Source: Calvatia gigantea
Taxonomy: Eukaryota; Basidiomycota; Agaricomycetes; Agaricales; Lycoperdaceae
Assembly (NCBI GenBank): GCA_025093985.1
Contig: JACAAK010000004.1
Coordinates: 3,782,001 to 3,846,000, forward strand
Reading direction: 5' to 3'
Length of the DNA stretch: 64,000 bases
Shown piece by piece: positions 1-10,714 of this stretch. Positions within the stretch are counted from its first letter, which is position 1. Each line of letters opens with the position of its first letter. The notes under the pieces are model-generated. The model saw only the letters and a program-made list of their open reading frames with translations, was not told where the DNA came from and did no database searches. The translations under genes were made by a program, and so were the position numbers.

Positions 1-1033
1 GGTTGGCTTGTTGGATGTGTTTTTGGGTTTTCTACCCCCCTTTTATTGGTATCCTCTGAATGCCTTTTCAGGTAGTCCCATATAGCCTCCTTTGCATTTT
101 CCAGGTTGGACTCTGCTGTCCACATATCTTCTTCATTGTTGTACCCCTTCCAATGTACTAGAAATTGATATCCCTTTCCCTGTCTTTGTTGTCCTTGGAT
201 CTTGTTCACTTCATATTCTTCTTCATTATTGATGATTATCGGGTTGGGTGGTGATGGCTTCTTCTGGCTTGGGAATTCTGCCTCATATACCAGTGTTAAG
301 AGTTGTTCATTAAAGACATTGTGGATGGCCCATCCTTCAGGTAGGTCTAGCCAATATACCACTTCTCCTATTTTTTCCTTAATAAGGAAAGGGCCATACC
401 ATTTCTGGCCTAGTTTCTTTGATGTTTGATTGGTGTGGATGTTCATGTTTTCTAACCATACTTTGTCACCAACTTGGTATGTCTTGGTATGGAGGCTTCT
501 GCAGTCATGTTGCTGTTTCATCTTTTCTTGATATAGCCATAGTGCTGATGAGGTGTTATCTCAGGCAGCCTGTAGCTTCTTTAAGAATTCTGTTGTGGCA
601 GGGTTATTCATTGATTGATCATTCTTGCCCTTCCATGGATGCCTTCCATAGTTTAGGAAGAAAGGTGTTTCTTGTGTTCCTCCATGTTGTTTATCATTGT
701 AGTGGAATTCTGCTGTTAGGAGCCATTCTGCCCAATTGTCCTGGTCATAATTGCAATACAGGTGGATGTAAGTTTCCACTTCCCTATTGATGTGTTCAGT
801 CTGTCCATCTGTCTGTGGGTGGTATGCTGTTGATAGGTTTCAGTCTATGCCAAGTCCTCTGAATAGTTTTTTGGTGAATTCTAATGTGAATTAGGGTCCC
901 CAGTCACTGAGTACTTTCCTCAGTAGTCTGTGTAGCTTCCATATTTTGTCCTGATAGATTCATGCTATATCTTTGGATGAAACATCCATTGTTGTTACTG
1001 TTAGTCATATCATTTTTGTGAAACAGTCAATGA
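1..1033 (-). mobile_element. Gypsy-A, left part: integrase C-terminus and chromodomain
   Basis: This is the 3' part of the pol gene of a minus-strand Ty3/gypsy element that runs off the left edge. Translation of the complement gives the integrase core tail (CNYDQDNWAEWLLTAEFHY, 561-779), a GPY/F-type module and a chromodomain with the typical FLVHWKGY motif. Chromodomain integrases target insertion to modified chromatin in the family. The element breaks exactly at the AATGA duplication where Gypsy-B inserted and resumes at 7603. Several in-frame stops make it non-functional. It closely matches the same part of Gypsy-B (2353-3400) and Gypsy-C (20000-20989). Confidence 0.9.
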
Positions 1034-1338
1034 TGTTACGACCTTAGTCTGATAAGACCTCAGGTTGCAGCTTAGGCTAAGTCTTGAGGGCAAGTAAGGG
1101 GAGAGGAACTAGGTGGTTAAGTGTACTGAATACATGAGTATGTATGTATGCTTAAATACTACAAGAACATCCAGTTGAATGGATGGGAAACTACATGAAA
1201 TGTCTGATAGGGATGGCATTGTAGTTAGCTGGAGTCATACTCAGAGATCGCTCAGTAAGAAATAGCTGAAACAGGTACACAGGAGATAGGAATGTAGACA
1301 GATAAAGAATGCGATATGATCAGTGAAAGTTCACAACA
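1034..1338 (-). repeat. Gypsy-B 3' LTR
   Basis: A 305 bp LTR, reading TGTTACGACC on the plus strand and ending TCACAACA, i.e. TGTTGTGA...TAACA in element orientation. The polypurine tract (six G then TAT in element orientation) abuts it at 1339-1349. The 5-bp target duplication AATGA lies at 1029-1033. Confidence 0.95.
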
Positions 1339-1356
1339 ATACCCCCCGATTAGGCT

Positions 1357-2346
1357 TCATGCCTCAGGAAGCTCATCAAAGTCTCCATTTACTACCATGG
1401 CGGCGAGTGCTTTTTTAGTGGTGGCGATGAGGAACTTTTCTTTGTTGGAATGCACTAAGAAGACAGGCAAGTGGCTTCGTCCATCTTGCTGGATAGGGAC
1501 TGGGATGCCATTGTATGGGAAGTCAGTGGTAGTGGAGCTGTCCCAGTAGTTCTTGACTATCGAGTTCCAATAGTATTGGTCCTTTTCTTGCCCTGGCAGT
1601 ACAGCGTGGAATCTTGTGGGTGGAAGAAAAACTGATACAAGCTGTGGCAGTGTGATGGTTTTTATAAAACAGTGGAGGGTGTTGACTTCTTCTTTCATTG
1701 AAACTGTGGTTTCCTCATCCATGGGGGTATCAGTGCGGGTTGGCGGCATGGGGTTAACGGTGTTGTGTAGTTCAGAAAGGGTGATGTGAATCTTATTGAC
1801 CAAGGTGTTGATGTTGGGGTCTTCATTTGACTTGTCTCTTCCAAGTAATTTCATAGCTATGTCGGTGAGCTCTAGGAATATGTTGGCAATATTGAGGTGG
1901 TTAAAGACCTCAAGGCCCAAATTGATTTGGCTCTGGAGTCCTTGGACATGATCTTGTTCACTGGGGGTGAGGGTGGACTGGTCTAGTGCTCAGAAAATGG
2001 CAGGAATATGTTGGTTGGTGGTGGAGGAGGCGTTGGTGAATTCAGCATACATATTGGCGAAGGTGATACAAGCAGTGGCAAGGGTAATGTGCCAGTTTAC
2101 TACCAGTCATTTGTTCTGAGCAGTAATGTTTTCGATTTTGCTGTTGGTTGTCTTGTCGACATCTTTGAGTAATGCTTCAAGGAGGCCTTGTGCAGAGGAT
2201 GGTGTTTTAGCGAGATTGAAATGGGTTCCCTGGGGGGCAGGTGCTCAGCTGTTGCCTGGCTTGGGGAATGGGAGGGAGGAGATTCTAGTGGGTGTGGGGT
2301 GGACAAGGGAGTTGATAGTGATACGGTTAGACTGGGAGGCAGGCAT
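1357..2346 (-). pseudogene. Gypsy-B third ORF (ORF3) downstream of pol, unknown function
   Basis: A 330-codon frame starts with ATG six bases after the pol stop and ends just before the polypurine tract. It matches the ORF following pol in Gypsy-C almost throughout, so it belongs to this family rather than being a chance ORF. The N-terminal third is Pro/Ser-rich; the C-terminal part (1357-1920, 187 residues open) contains the shared segments HLNIANIFLEL, MDEETTVSMKEEVN, LPGQEKDQYYW and NYWDSSTTTDFP. I see no signal peptide, membrane span, zinc knuckle or nucleic-acid enzyme motif, so an env-like role is not supported. At least three in-frame stops break it. Function unknown. Confidence 0.75.
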
Positions 2347-2352
2347 GTCTAT

Positions 2353-5300
2353 TTAGTTTCTCTGTCTGGGTTGTTTGTTTGATGCTTTTTTGTGTTTTCT
2401 GCCCCCACTTTTATAGGTATCCTCCAGATGCTGTTTTAGGTAGTCTTTTATGGCATCTTTCGCATTTTCCAAATTGGACTCCACTGTCCACATATCTTCT
2501 TCATTGCTGTATCCCTTCCAATGGACCAAGAATTGATAACCCCTTCCCCGTTTTTGTTGTCCGCAGATTTCTTCTACTTCATACTCCTCTTCATTATTGA
2601 TGATCACCGGGTTTGGTGCTGGTGGCAGTTTTTGACTCGGGAACTCTGTCTGGTACGCTGGTGACAGGAGTTGTTCGTTGAATACATCATGGATGGCCCA
2701 TCCATCCAGTAGTGTCAGCCAATATGCTGCTTCTCCTATCTTTTCCTTAATAAGGAAAGGTCCATACCATTTTTGGCCTAGCTTCTTTGATGATTGATTG
2801 GTATGGATGTTGGTGTTCTCTAGCCATACTTTATCTCCTATTTGATATGTGTTGGCGTGGGTTCTACTGCAGTTGTGTTGCTGTTTCATCTTTTCTTGGT
2901 ACATCTGTAGTGCTGATGAGGTGTTGTCTTAGGTGGCCTGTAATTGTTCCAGGAATGTTGTGGCAATGGGGTTGTTCATTGTCGGTTCACTCTTGCCTTT
3001 CCATGGATTTCTTCTGTAGTTTAGGAAGAATGGTGTTTCTTGCATTCCTCCATGTTGCTTGTCATTGTACTGGAATTCTGCAATGGGGAGCCATTCTGCC
3101 CAGTTGTCCTGGTTGTAGTTGCAGTACAGGCGGATGTAGGTTTCCACTTCTCTGTTGATGCATTTGGTTTGTCCATCCATTTGTAGATGGTATGCCATTG
3201 ATAGGTTCCATTCAATGCTGAGCCCCTTGAACAGCTCCTTGGTGAATTCTGATGTGAACTGAGGTCCTCAGTCACTGAGTACCTTCCTTGGTAATCCGTG
3301 TAGCTTCCATATTTTGTCTCGATATATCTTTGCAATATCTTTAGATGAGGCATCCATGGTTGTCGCTGAGAGTCGTATCATTTTTGTGAAGCGGTCCACG
3401 ATAACTAGTATTGCGTCTTTTCCTTTAGACTCTGGCAGTGGTCCAATCATGTCAACACTGATTTCTTCCCAAGGTCTGTTTGGTATTGGAAGGGGGTGTA
3501 GTGGCAATTTGAGTGGCGTCGTTCTTGATTTGTTCCTTTGGCAGGCTTGGCATCCTCAGATGTATCTTCTTATGTCCTTTCATATTGATGGCCACCAGTA
3601 GTCCCAGCTGATTAGTTCTGTCATCCTGTGTTGTCCTGGGTGTCCTGCGTCTGGAGTGTCATGGTACTGCATTAGGATTTCTTCTCATAGTTTCTGGTCA
3701 GGTGGAATGTATGCGCTATTCTGTTTGTAGATTACTCCGCTGTCTTCAGTGAGTTGGGATCCTTGCTTCTTCAGTTCAGCTAGGACTATTGTTTCTTGTT
3801 GGGTTCGGCTTCGAATTCATTCTAGGAAGTTTGGTTCGATGAACAATTCTGCTCATAAGAGTACCGTGCTGTCTGTGCCTTCTGTCTGTAGCCAGCTTTC
3901 TCGAATCATGGTGACTAGTTTATCTTCTTGTTCTTCCAGCATCTGGTAGATTCGGGATAGAAGGTTGGCTTTCATGTTTGTCTTTCCTGGTACATGTCAT
4001 TGTTGTGAACTTCTCACTGATCATATCATGCTCCTTACTTCGTCTATATTCCAATCTCCTGTGTACCTGTTTCAGCTATTTCTGCCTATGCGATCTCCAA
4101 GCTCTGACTCATAACTACTATGCCATAGTCATTAGATGTTTCATGTAGTTATCTCCATCCATTCAACTGGATATTCCTTCTGTATTTAAGTGTACATACA
4201 TACTCTTGTATTCAGTATGCTTAACCACTTAAGTTCCTCTCCCCTTACTCGCCCTCAAGTCTTAGCCTAAGTTGCAACCTGAGGTTAACTCAGACTAAGG
4301 TTGTAACAGTCATAGTGTGAAGTCGTAGTCTTGCAGCCACAGATACCACTGTGCTTGTCATCCATTTAGTTTCTGTGGCTCTCGGTAATACTTCAGGTTT
4401 TCATGGTCAGTCCAGATTTCAAATCGTTCTTCGGCATCTAAGAGGTAGTGTCTCCATTCCTTCAGGGCATGGACAATGGCTAGCAATTCTTTGTCATATA
4501 TTTCATAGTTCCATTCCACTGGTGACAGGGTTTGTGATATGAAAGCAATGGGGTGCCATTTTTCTTCTTATAGCTGTGAAAGTACCCTCCCTAATGCATA
4601 GTCTGATGTGTCGACTTCTACTCTGAATTGGCCATGTCTTTGTGGTAATGTCAGGACAGGTTCTTTGGTGATACATTTCTTGAGTTGGTTGAATGAGTCT
4701 TGGTGCTCTTGTGTCCATTCCCATGTGGTTGCTCCTTTGAGTTTGTTTAGGGGTCCCGCAACCGTGCTAAAGTTTTTGATGAAACGCCAATAGTAGTTTG
4801 CAAAACCCAAGAACCTTTCTATCTCTTTGGTGTTTTTGGATTTGGGCCATTCCCGTACTGATTTTACTTTATCCTCTTCCATTTCAATTCGTCCATGTCC
4901 TACCTGAACTCCTAGCATTGGGATCTCTTCTACATCGAAGATACACTTGGTTCATTTGAAGCATAAATTGTACTGGGCCACTCGTTCCAGAAATTGTACT
5001 GTCTGTTCCTTTAGTTGTTCTTTAGTGTCTTCTGGAATGGCAAAGTCATCCATGTAGTTTACGATGTCTCCGTTTTGCAAAAGGTTGTGAAAGATGCTTG
5101 TCATCATTCTGGAGAATGTTCCTGGTGAGTTGCTTAGGCCAAAATACATGACTGTTGGTTCAAAGAGTCCTTCATTGGTGAGGAAGGTGGCTTTCCATTT
5201 GTCTCCTTCTTTGATCCTGACATTGTTGTATCCCCAGATGATGTCCAATTTATTGAAGTATTTTGCCTTTCCAAGCTTGTCGATTACTTCACCAATTCTT

Positions 5301-6151
5301 GGCAATGGTGTCTTGTCTTTGACTACCATGTTGTTTAGTCATCTGTAGTCTTGGATTAGCCTTTTGGATCTGTCTTTCTTTGGGATGAAGAAAGTTGGTG
5401 CTGCATATGGGGATTTCGATGGCCGTATTCATCCTGATTCTAGGTTTTCCTTGATGAATGACTTGAGTTCATTCTGTTCTTTGACCGTCATGTTGTATGT
5501 TCCTGCACTTATTTCTTTTGGAGCATCTTCAGTTAGGACTATCTCATGGTCCCATTCAGTTCATTCTGGGAGCTTGTTGAATGTTGTTTTGTTGAACAAG
5601 TGCGTGAATGGTTGTATGTAGTCTGGTAGGTCTTCTGGCTTGGTCAGGTCTGGTTCGTCTTCTTCCTCCCATAGGTCTTCTATAGTGGCTATGCTTCATA
5701 TTTTTTCGGTGATAGGAATATTCTGATGGGGGAATTTGCAGCCTGGCAGGCATCAGGTGAACTTGATTTCTCTGTTGTTCCAATCTACTTCCGGATTATG
5801 TTTGACTAGCCAATCATGTCCTAGGAAGATTTCTGCTCTGTCTTGTAGTTGTACGACTGAGGCCTCGATTTGTTCCTTATGTCCCTGGATGTCGATGTTG
5901 ATTGTGGTGGTCTCTGTTACTCTTCTGCCTTGGTTAGGTGTTCTGTCCACATTTAGTACCAAAATTTGTTGTTCCAATTTCTGGGTAGGGAGTTTTTCTT
6001 TGTCTACTAGTTTTTTGCTGATGCTGCTGGTTGTACACCCTGAGTCTACAATGGTGTTGACTGTTATCTTCTTCCCTGCCATTTGTATTTTTCCTTTTAG
6101 ATTTAGTTTGCACTTTCTTCTCTGAGGAATTGTGTAGAATTTGTCTGATAT
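2353..6151 (-). pseudogene. Gypsy-B pol: protease, RT, RNase H, integrase, chromodomain
   Basis: Reading the complement from 6151, the order is aspartic protease (VDSGCTTSSIS, 5753-6082), reverse transcriptase (FNKLDIIWGYNNVRI and the active-site YMDDFAI, 4952-5329), RNase H (about 4314-4918), integrase with the DDE core (VDMIGPLPESKGKDAILVI, 3268-3507; then 2929-3198), and a GPY/F module plus chromodomain (2353-2904). Removing the nested solo LTR and its duplication leaves 3486 nt, a multiple of three, so the reading frame length is preserved. The start codon used in Gypsy-C is ATA here (6149-6151), and several stops occur. Catalytic RT aspartates are intact. Confidence 0.9.
4001..4308 (+). 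repeat. Solo gypsy LTR nested in Gypsy-B
   Basis: A 308 bp LTR of the same family in plus orientation (TGTTGTGAAC...TAACA), flanked by the perfect 5-bp duplication GTCAT (3996-4000 and 4309-4313). It lies inside the RNase H/integrase part of Gypsy-B pol. A solo LTR with intact duplications is the usual product of unequal recombination between the LTRs of a younger full element. Confidence 0.95.
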
Positions 6152-6186
6152 CCTAGATACAAGCTTTTTGACTCTCGAGGTAGTGC

Positions 6187-7212
6187 CTACTCAGAGTCTT
6201 TGGAAAAATCCTTCCCTTCTTCGTCGGTGACCTTTTCTACTCCTTGGACTTGGATCTTCTTGGGTGCGGTGCAGGCTTTGGCTATGTGTCCCTTTTTTCC
6301 GCAGTTGTAGTATATTAACTCCTTGGGCTTTTTGCAATCCTTGGTGATATGGCCAAAAATGCCACAGTTGTAGCACTTCAGCTCTCCTTTGTCATTAAAG
6401 ATGTGACGCCTGCTTCCTATCTCCATAGGTTCACCCATTCCTCTATAGGTGGTGCCAGTGTTTGTCTTCCTGTCTCCTCGGTATTCGGATGCTTTATATC
6501 CTTGTCAGGCATTCTTCCTGAGCAAGAACATAGCATGCTTGCTATTGGTCTTGGCTTTGCTTTTTAATACTTCGAATTCGATTAGGTAGTCGGCGGTGTT
6601 TCAGTTTCCTTGTTTGAATTTTTCAATCTGCTATTCCACTTTGCTGTTTGAGGTGTCGTCTGAGAAGGTCCTTCTAAATTCCTCGGAGAAGACCTTCCAG
6701 TCTACTAAATCCTCAGATTCCAGGATGGCTGGTGCTCTTATAGCTGCATATGCTCCTGCAGTTCCTCCTCGCAGTCTGTCTAGAACTGCTATGGCTTTAT
6801 TGTCTGCTGAGACTATCTTGTTGAATTTCATGAAGAGTGTCATTGCTCTCCACCAGTCATTGAACTTGGTGTGGGTGCCATCAAAAAATCCCGGGTCTGG
6901 CACTAGGCCTTTTCAACTGGGCATTGTTACAGGCACTACTGCATTGTCGGTCATGTTGGAGTTGGTTTCTGATTCTGTTTTGTCTGAGCTTGATTCATCT
7001 GATTTCTCCTGATGGGCTATCTCTTCCTCTACTAGGTCGAGTTCATTTAGAAGTTCTGATAACACTTCTTCTTCTGCTGGGTTTATTCTGGGTTTGTCGT
7101 GTGTTTCTTCAGGTACTTCGGGGTTCCCTGCTTCTTCTTCATCTGATGTTTCAGATTCGTCGTCAGTGACTTCAAGATTTGGTTCTCTGTATTTGTCTGG
7201 GTTCAAGCTCAT
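6187..7212 (-). pseudogene. Gypsy-B gag with two CCHC zinc knuckles
   Basis: The gag protein forms the virus-like particle core. The complement starts MSLNPDKYRE and has an acidic Asp/Glu/Ser N-terminus, a retrotransposon gag core (DPGFFDGTHTKFNDWWRAM), then two zinc knuckles (CYNCGIFGHITKDC and YYNCGKKGHIAKAC; the first Cys of the second is Tyr here but Cys in Gypsy-C). Frame length is 342 codons against 375 in Gypsy-C. Most of the difference is an in-frame deletion of about 29 codons between the core and the zinc knuckles. In-frame stops are present, one shared with Gypsy-C. Confidence 0.88.
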
Positions 7213-7292
7213 ATACTAGCTCCTGGGTTGCTTCTGTTCAGGCCTATTTTCAGCCTACTCCTTGCAAGGTGAGGTGGGGACACTTAACCAAA

Positions 7293-7597
7293 TGTTATGA
7301 CCTTAGTCTGATAAGACCTCAGGTTACAGCTTAGGCTAAGTCTTGAGGGCAAGTAAGGGGAGAGGAACTAGGTGGTTAAGTGTACTGAATACATGAGTAT
7401 GTATGTACGCTTAAATACTACAAGAACATCCAGTTGAATGGATGGGGAACTACATGAAATGTCTGATAGGGATGGCGTTGTAGTTAGCTGGAGTCATACT
7501 CGGAGATCACTCAGTAAGAAATAGCTGAAACAGGTACACAGGAGATAGGAATGTAGATGGATAAAGAATGTGATATGATCAGTGAAAGTTCACAACA
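7293..7597 (-). repeat. Gypsy-B 5' LTR with adjacent primer-binding region
   Basis: A 305 bp LTR beginning TGTTATGACC and ending TCACAACA on the plus strand. The AATGA duplication follows at 7598-7602. The first bases inside the element (7283-7292, TTTGGTTAAG in element orientation) are identical in Gypsy-C and are the likely primer-binding region; I could not assign the primer tRNA. Confidence 0.95.
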
Positions 7598-7602
7598 AAT
7601 GA

Positions 7603-9168
7603 TGACTAGTATTGCATTTTTTCCTTTTGATTCTGGTAGTGGCCCGATGATGTCAATGCTGATTTCTTCCCAAGGTCCATTTGGTACTAGGAGGGGGTGT
7701 AGCAGTGATTTGAGTGGCATTGTCCTTGTCTTGTTTCTCTGACAGGCTTGGCATCCCCAGATGTACCTTTTCATGTCTTTACACATCGTTGGCCACCAAT
7801 AGTCATGACTGACTAGTTCCATCATTCTGTGTTGGCTGGGGTGTCCCACATCTGGGGCATCATGATACTGTTGTAGGATTTCCTCTCATAGTTTCTGGTT
7901 TGGTGGTACATATGTACTGTTTTGTCTGTAGATTATTCCTTTGTGTTCCATGAGTTCCAGCTTCTCTCTTTGTAGTTCTGTGAGGACTGCTGTTTCCTGT
8001 CAGGGCTCCTTGCATATTTTTTCTAAGAGTGTTGGTTCAAGGAATAGCTCTGCCCATAGCAGAACTGTGTTGTTGGTGTTTTCTATTTGTAGCCAGTTTT
8101 CTCTGATCATGGTGACTAATTTACCCTCCTGTTCCTCGGGTGTTTGATGGATCCAGGATAGCAGGTCTGCCTTTGTGTTTGTCTTTCCTGGTACATGTTG
8201 TAAGGTAAAGTCATAATCTTGTAGTCACAGATACCATCAGGCTTGGCATCCATTCAGTTTTTGTGGTTTCCAGTAATACTTTAGATTCTCATGGTCAGTC
8301 CAGATTTTGAATTTTTCTTCTGCGTCTAGTAGGTAGTATCTCCATTCTTTCAGTGTGTGGATAATGGCCAGCAATTCCTTGTCATAAATTTCATAGTTGC
8401 ATTCAGCCAGTGATAATGTTCATGATGTGAAGGCGATTGGGTGCCATTTGTCTTTCTGTAGTTGTGACAGTACACCTCCTAGTGCATAATCCAATGCATT
8501 GACTTCTACTCGAAACTGGCCCTGTCTTTGTGGTAGCATCAGGACCGGTTCTTCAGTGATGTATTTCTTTAGTTTGTTGAATGAGGCTTGGTGTTCCTCA
8601 CTCCATTCCCAAGTGGTTGCTCCCTTGAGCTTGTTTAGTAGTCCTGCAATCTTGCTGAAGTCCTTGATGAAGCATCTGTAGTAATTGGCAAAGCCCAGGA
8701 ACCTTTCTACTCCCTTGGTGCTCTTTGGCTCAGGCCAATTGCAGACTGATTTGACCTTTTCTTTCTCCATCTTGATTTGCCCATGTCCTACTTTGACTCC
8801 TAGCATCAGAATTTCTTCAGCATTGAAGATACATTTGGTTTGCTTAAAACACAGGTTGTACTGGTTTGTCCATTCCAAGAACTGTATTGTTCGTTCTTTT
8901 AGTTGTTCTTTCATGTCACCAGGGATTGCGAAGTCGTCCATGTAATTCATGATATCTCCATTTTGTAGGAGATCATGGAAGATGCTTGCCATCATTCGAG
9001 AGAAGGTTCCTGGCAAGTTGCTGAGTCCAAAATACATGACCATTGGTTCAAAGAGCCCTTCATTGGTAAGGAATGTGGCTTTCCATTCATCTTCTTCTTT
9101 GATTCTGACATTGTTATACCCCTAGATGATGTCCAACTTGTTGAAATATCTTGCCTTGCCTAGTTTGT
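7603..9168 (-). mobile_element. Gypsy-A, right part: RT, RNase H and integrase N-terminus
   Basis: This continues Gypsy-A after the Gypsy-B insertion; the AATGA duplication and the matching sequence on both sides show continuity with 1-1033. The complement contains the RT active site (YMDDFAIPG) and thumb/connection (8420-9043), RNase H (about 8200-8480) and the integrase zinc-binding and core start (HPSQHRMMELVSHDYWWP; IDIIGPLPESKGKNAILVI, 7511-7849). It stops abruptly at 9168 within RT where the Gypsy-C 5' LTR begins; protease, gag and the 5' LTR of A are missing from this side. Confidence 0.9.
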
Positions 9169-9475
9169 TGTTGTGAACTTTCACCTATTCTTACTCACTC
9201 CATACTTGTCTGCATTCTACTCCATCTTGTACCTGTTTCACCTATTCTAGTCCAGTGATCTCCAGGTATTAACCCCCAGTAACTACTGCGCCATTGTCAT
9301 CAGACGTTTCATGTAGTCATCTCCATCCGTTCAACCGGATGTCTATCGTATTTAAGTGTACATACATACTCCTGTATTCTGTATGCTTAACCATCTCTTG
9401 TTCTCCTTCCCTTACTTGCCCTCAAGTCTTAGCCTAAATTGCAACCTGAGGTTTACTCAGACTAAGGTCATAACA
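9169..9475 (+). repeat. Gypsy-C 5' LTR
   Basis: A 307 bp LTR, TGTTGTGAAC to TAACA, followed directly by the TTTGGTTAAG primer-binding region. It replaces the continuation of Gypsy-A RT at 9168. Confidence 0.95.
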
Positions 9476-9554
9476 TTTGGTTAAGCATCCCTACCTCACC
9501 TTGCAAGGAGTAGGCTGAAACAGGCCTGAAGAGGAGCAACCCAGGAGCTAGTAT

Positions 9555-10679
9555 ATGAGCTTGAACCCAGACGAATACAGAGAGCTGAATCTCAAAGTCA
9601 CTGATGACGAATCTGAGACATCAGACAAAGAAGAAACAGGGAACCCCGAAGTACCTGAAGAACCAACCAGAGAAACACACAGTGAACCCAGAGTAAACCC
9701 AGCAGAAGAAGAAGTGTTATCAGAACTTCTAAACAAACTTGACCTAGCAAAGGAAGAGTTAGTCCATTAGAAGAAATCAGACGAATCAAGCTCAGACAAA
9801 ACAGAATCAGAAACAGACTCCAACATGACTGACAACACAGTAGTACCTGCAACAATGCCCAGTGGGGAAGGCCTAGTGCCAGACCCAGGGTTTTTTGATG
9901 GCACCCATATCAAGTTCGACAACTGGTGGAGAGCAATGACACTCTTCATGAAGTTCAACAAAATAGTCTCAGCAGACGACAAAGCTATAGCAGTTCTAGC
10001 TAAGCTGCAAGGAGGAACTGCAGGAGCATATGCAGCCATGAGAGCACCAGCCATCCTAGAATCCGAAGATTCAGTAGACTGGAAGGTCTTCTCCAAGGAA
10101 TTTAGAAGGACCTTCTCAGATGATGCCTCAAACAGTAAGGCAGAATGGCAGATTGAAAAATTCAAACAAGAAAACTGAAACACTGCCAACTACCTAATCG
10201 AATTCGAAGTTTTGAAAAGCAAAGCCAAGACCGATAGCAAGCACACCATGTTCCTACTTAGGAAAAATGCCCAACAGGATATCATACATATGATCACCAG
10301 CTATCCACCTTCAGCCAGACCAGACACATATGCAGAATGGAAAGAAGCCATACTCTCCATTGGACAAGGATACGAAGCATCTGAGTATCGCAGAGACAAG
10401 AAAACAAACACCAGTACCACCTACAGAGGAATGGGAGAGCCAATGGAGATAGAAAGCTGATGCCATATTTTCAATGCCAAAGGGAAACCTAAATGCTATA
10501 ATTGTGGCATTTTTGGACATATGGCCAAAGATTGCAAGAAACCCAAGGGGCTGACTTGCTACAACTGTGGAAAGACAGGCCACATAGCAAAAGCCTGCAC
10601 TGCACCAAAGAAGGTACAGATCCGAGGAGTAGAGGAGGTTGATGAAGAAAAGAAGGATTTTTCCAAAAACTCTGAGTAG
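9555..10679 (+). pseudogene. Gypsy-C gag with two CCHC zinc knuckles
   Basis: A 375-codon frame starts MSLNPDEYRE and ends at TAG 10677-10679. It has an acidic N-terminus, a gag core (DPGFFDGTHIKFDNWWRAM), a basic linker (KSKAKTDSKHTMFLLRKNAQ) and two CX2CX4HX4C knuckles (CYNCGIFGHMAKDC, CYNCGKTGHIAKAC). In-frame stops follow codons for LVH (9768-9770), KQEN (10176-10178) and MEIES (10458-10460). The second stop is also present in Gypsy-B. Pol is in a different frame and begins 35 bases downstream. Confidence 0.88.
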
Positions 10680-10714
10680 GCGCTACCTCGAGAGTCAGAA
10701 AGCTTGTATCTAGG

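Larger units (their letters stand above)
1034..7597 (-). mobile_element. Gypsy-B: full-length chromodomain Ty3/gypsy retrotransposon, defective
   Basis: A complete minus-strand LTR retrotransposon of 6564 bp, including a 308 bp nested solo LTR. It has two ~305 bp LTRs (1034-1338 and 7293-7597), a primer-binding region at 7283-7292 next to the 5' LTR, a polypurine tract at 1339-1349 next to the 3' LTR, and perfect AATGA target duplications (1029-1033 and 7598-7602). The order gag, protease, RT, RNase H, integrase, chromodomain is typical of fungal chromoviruses. An extra ORF follows pol. The two LTRs differ at about ten positions, all transitions. Stops in gag, pol and ORF3 make it non-autonomous. 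Confidence 0.95.

Noticed and set aside
1357..2346. Gypsy ORF3 as an envelope gene
   Set aside because: It has the right position but no signal peptide, transmembrane span or cleavage-site pattern could be seen.
9598..10189. Minus-strand ORFs over Gypsy-C gag
   Set aside because: Antisense of gag; repeated in Gypsy-B only because gag itself is repeated.
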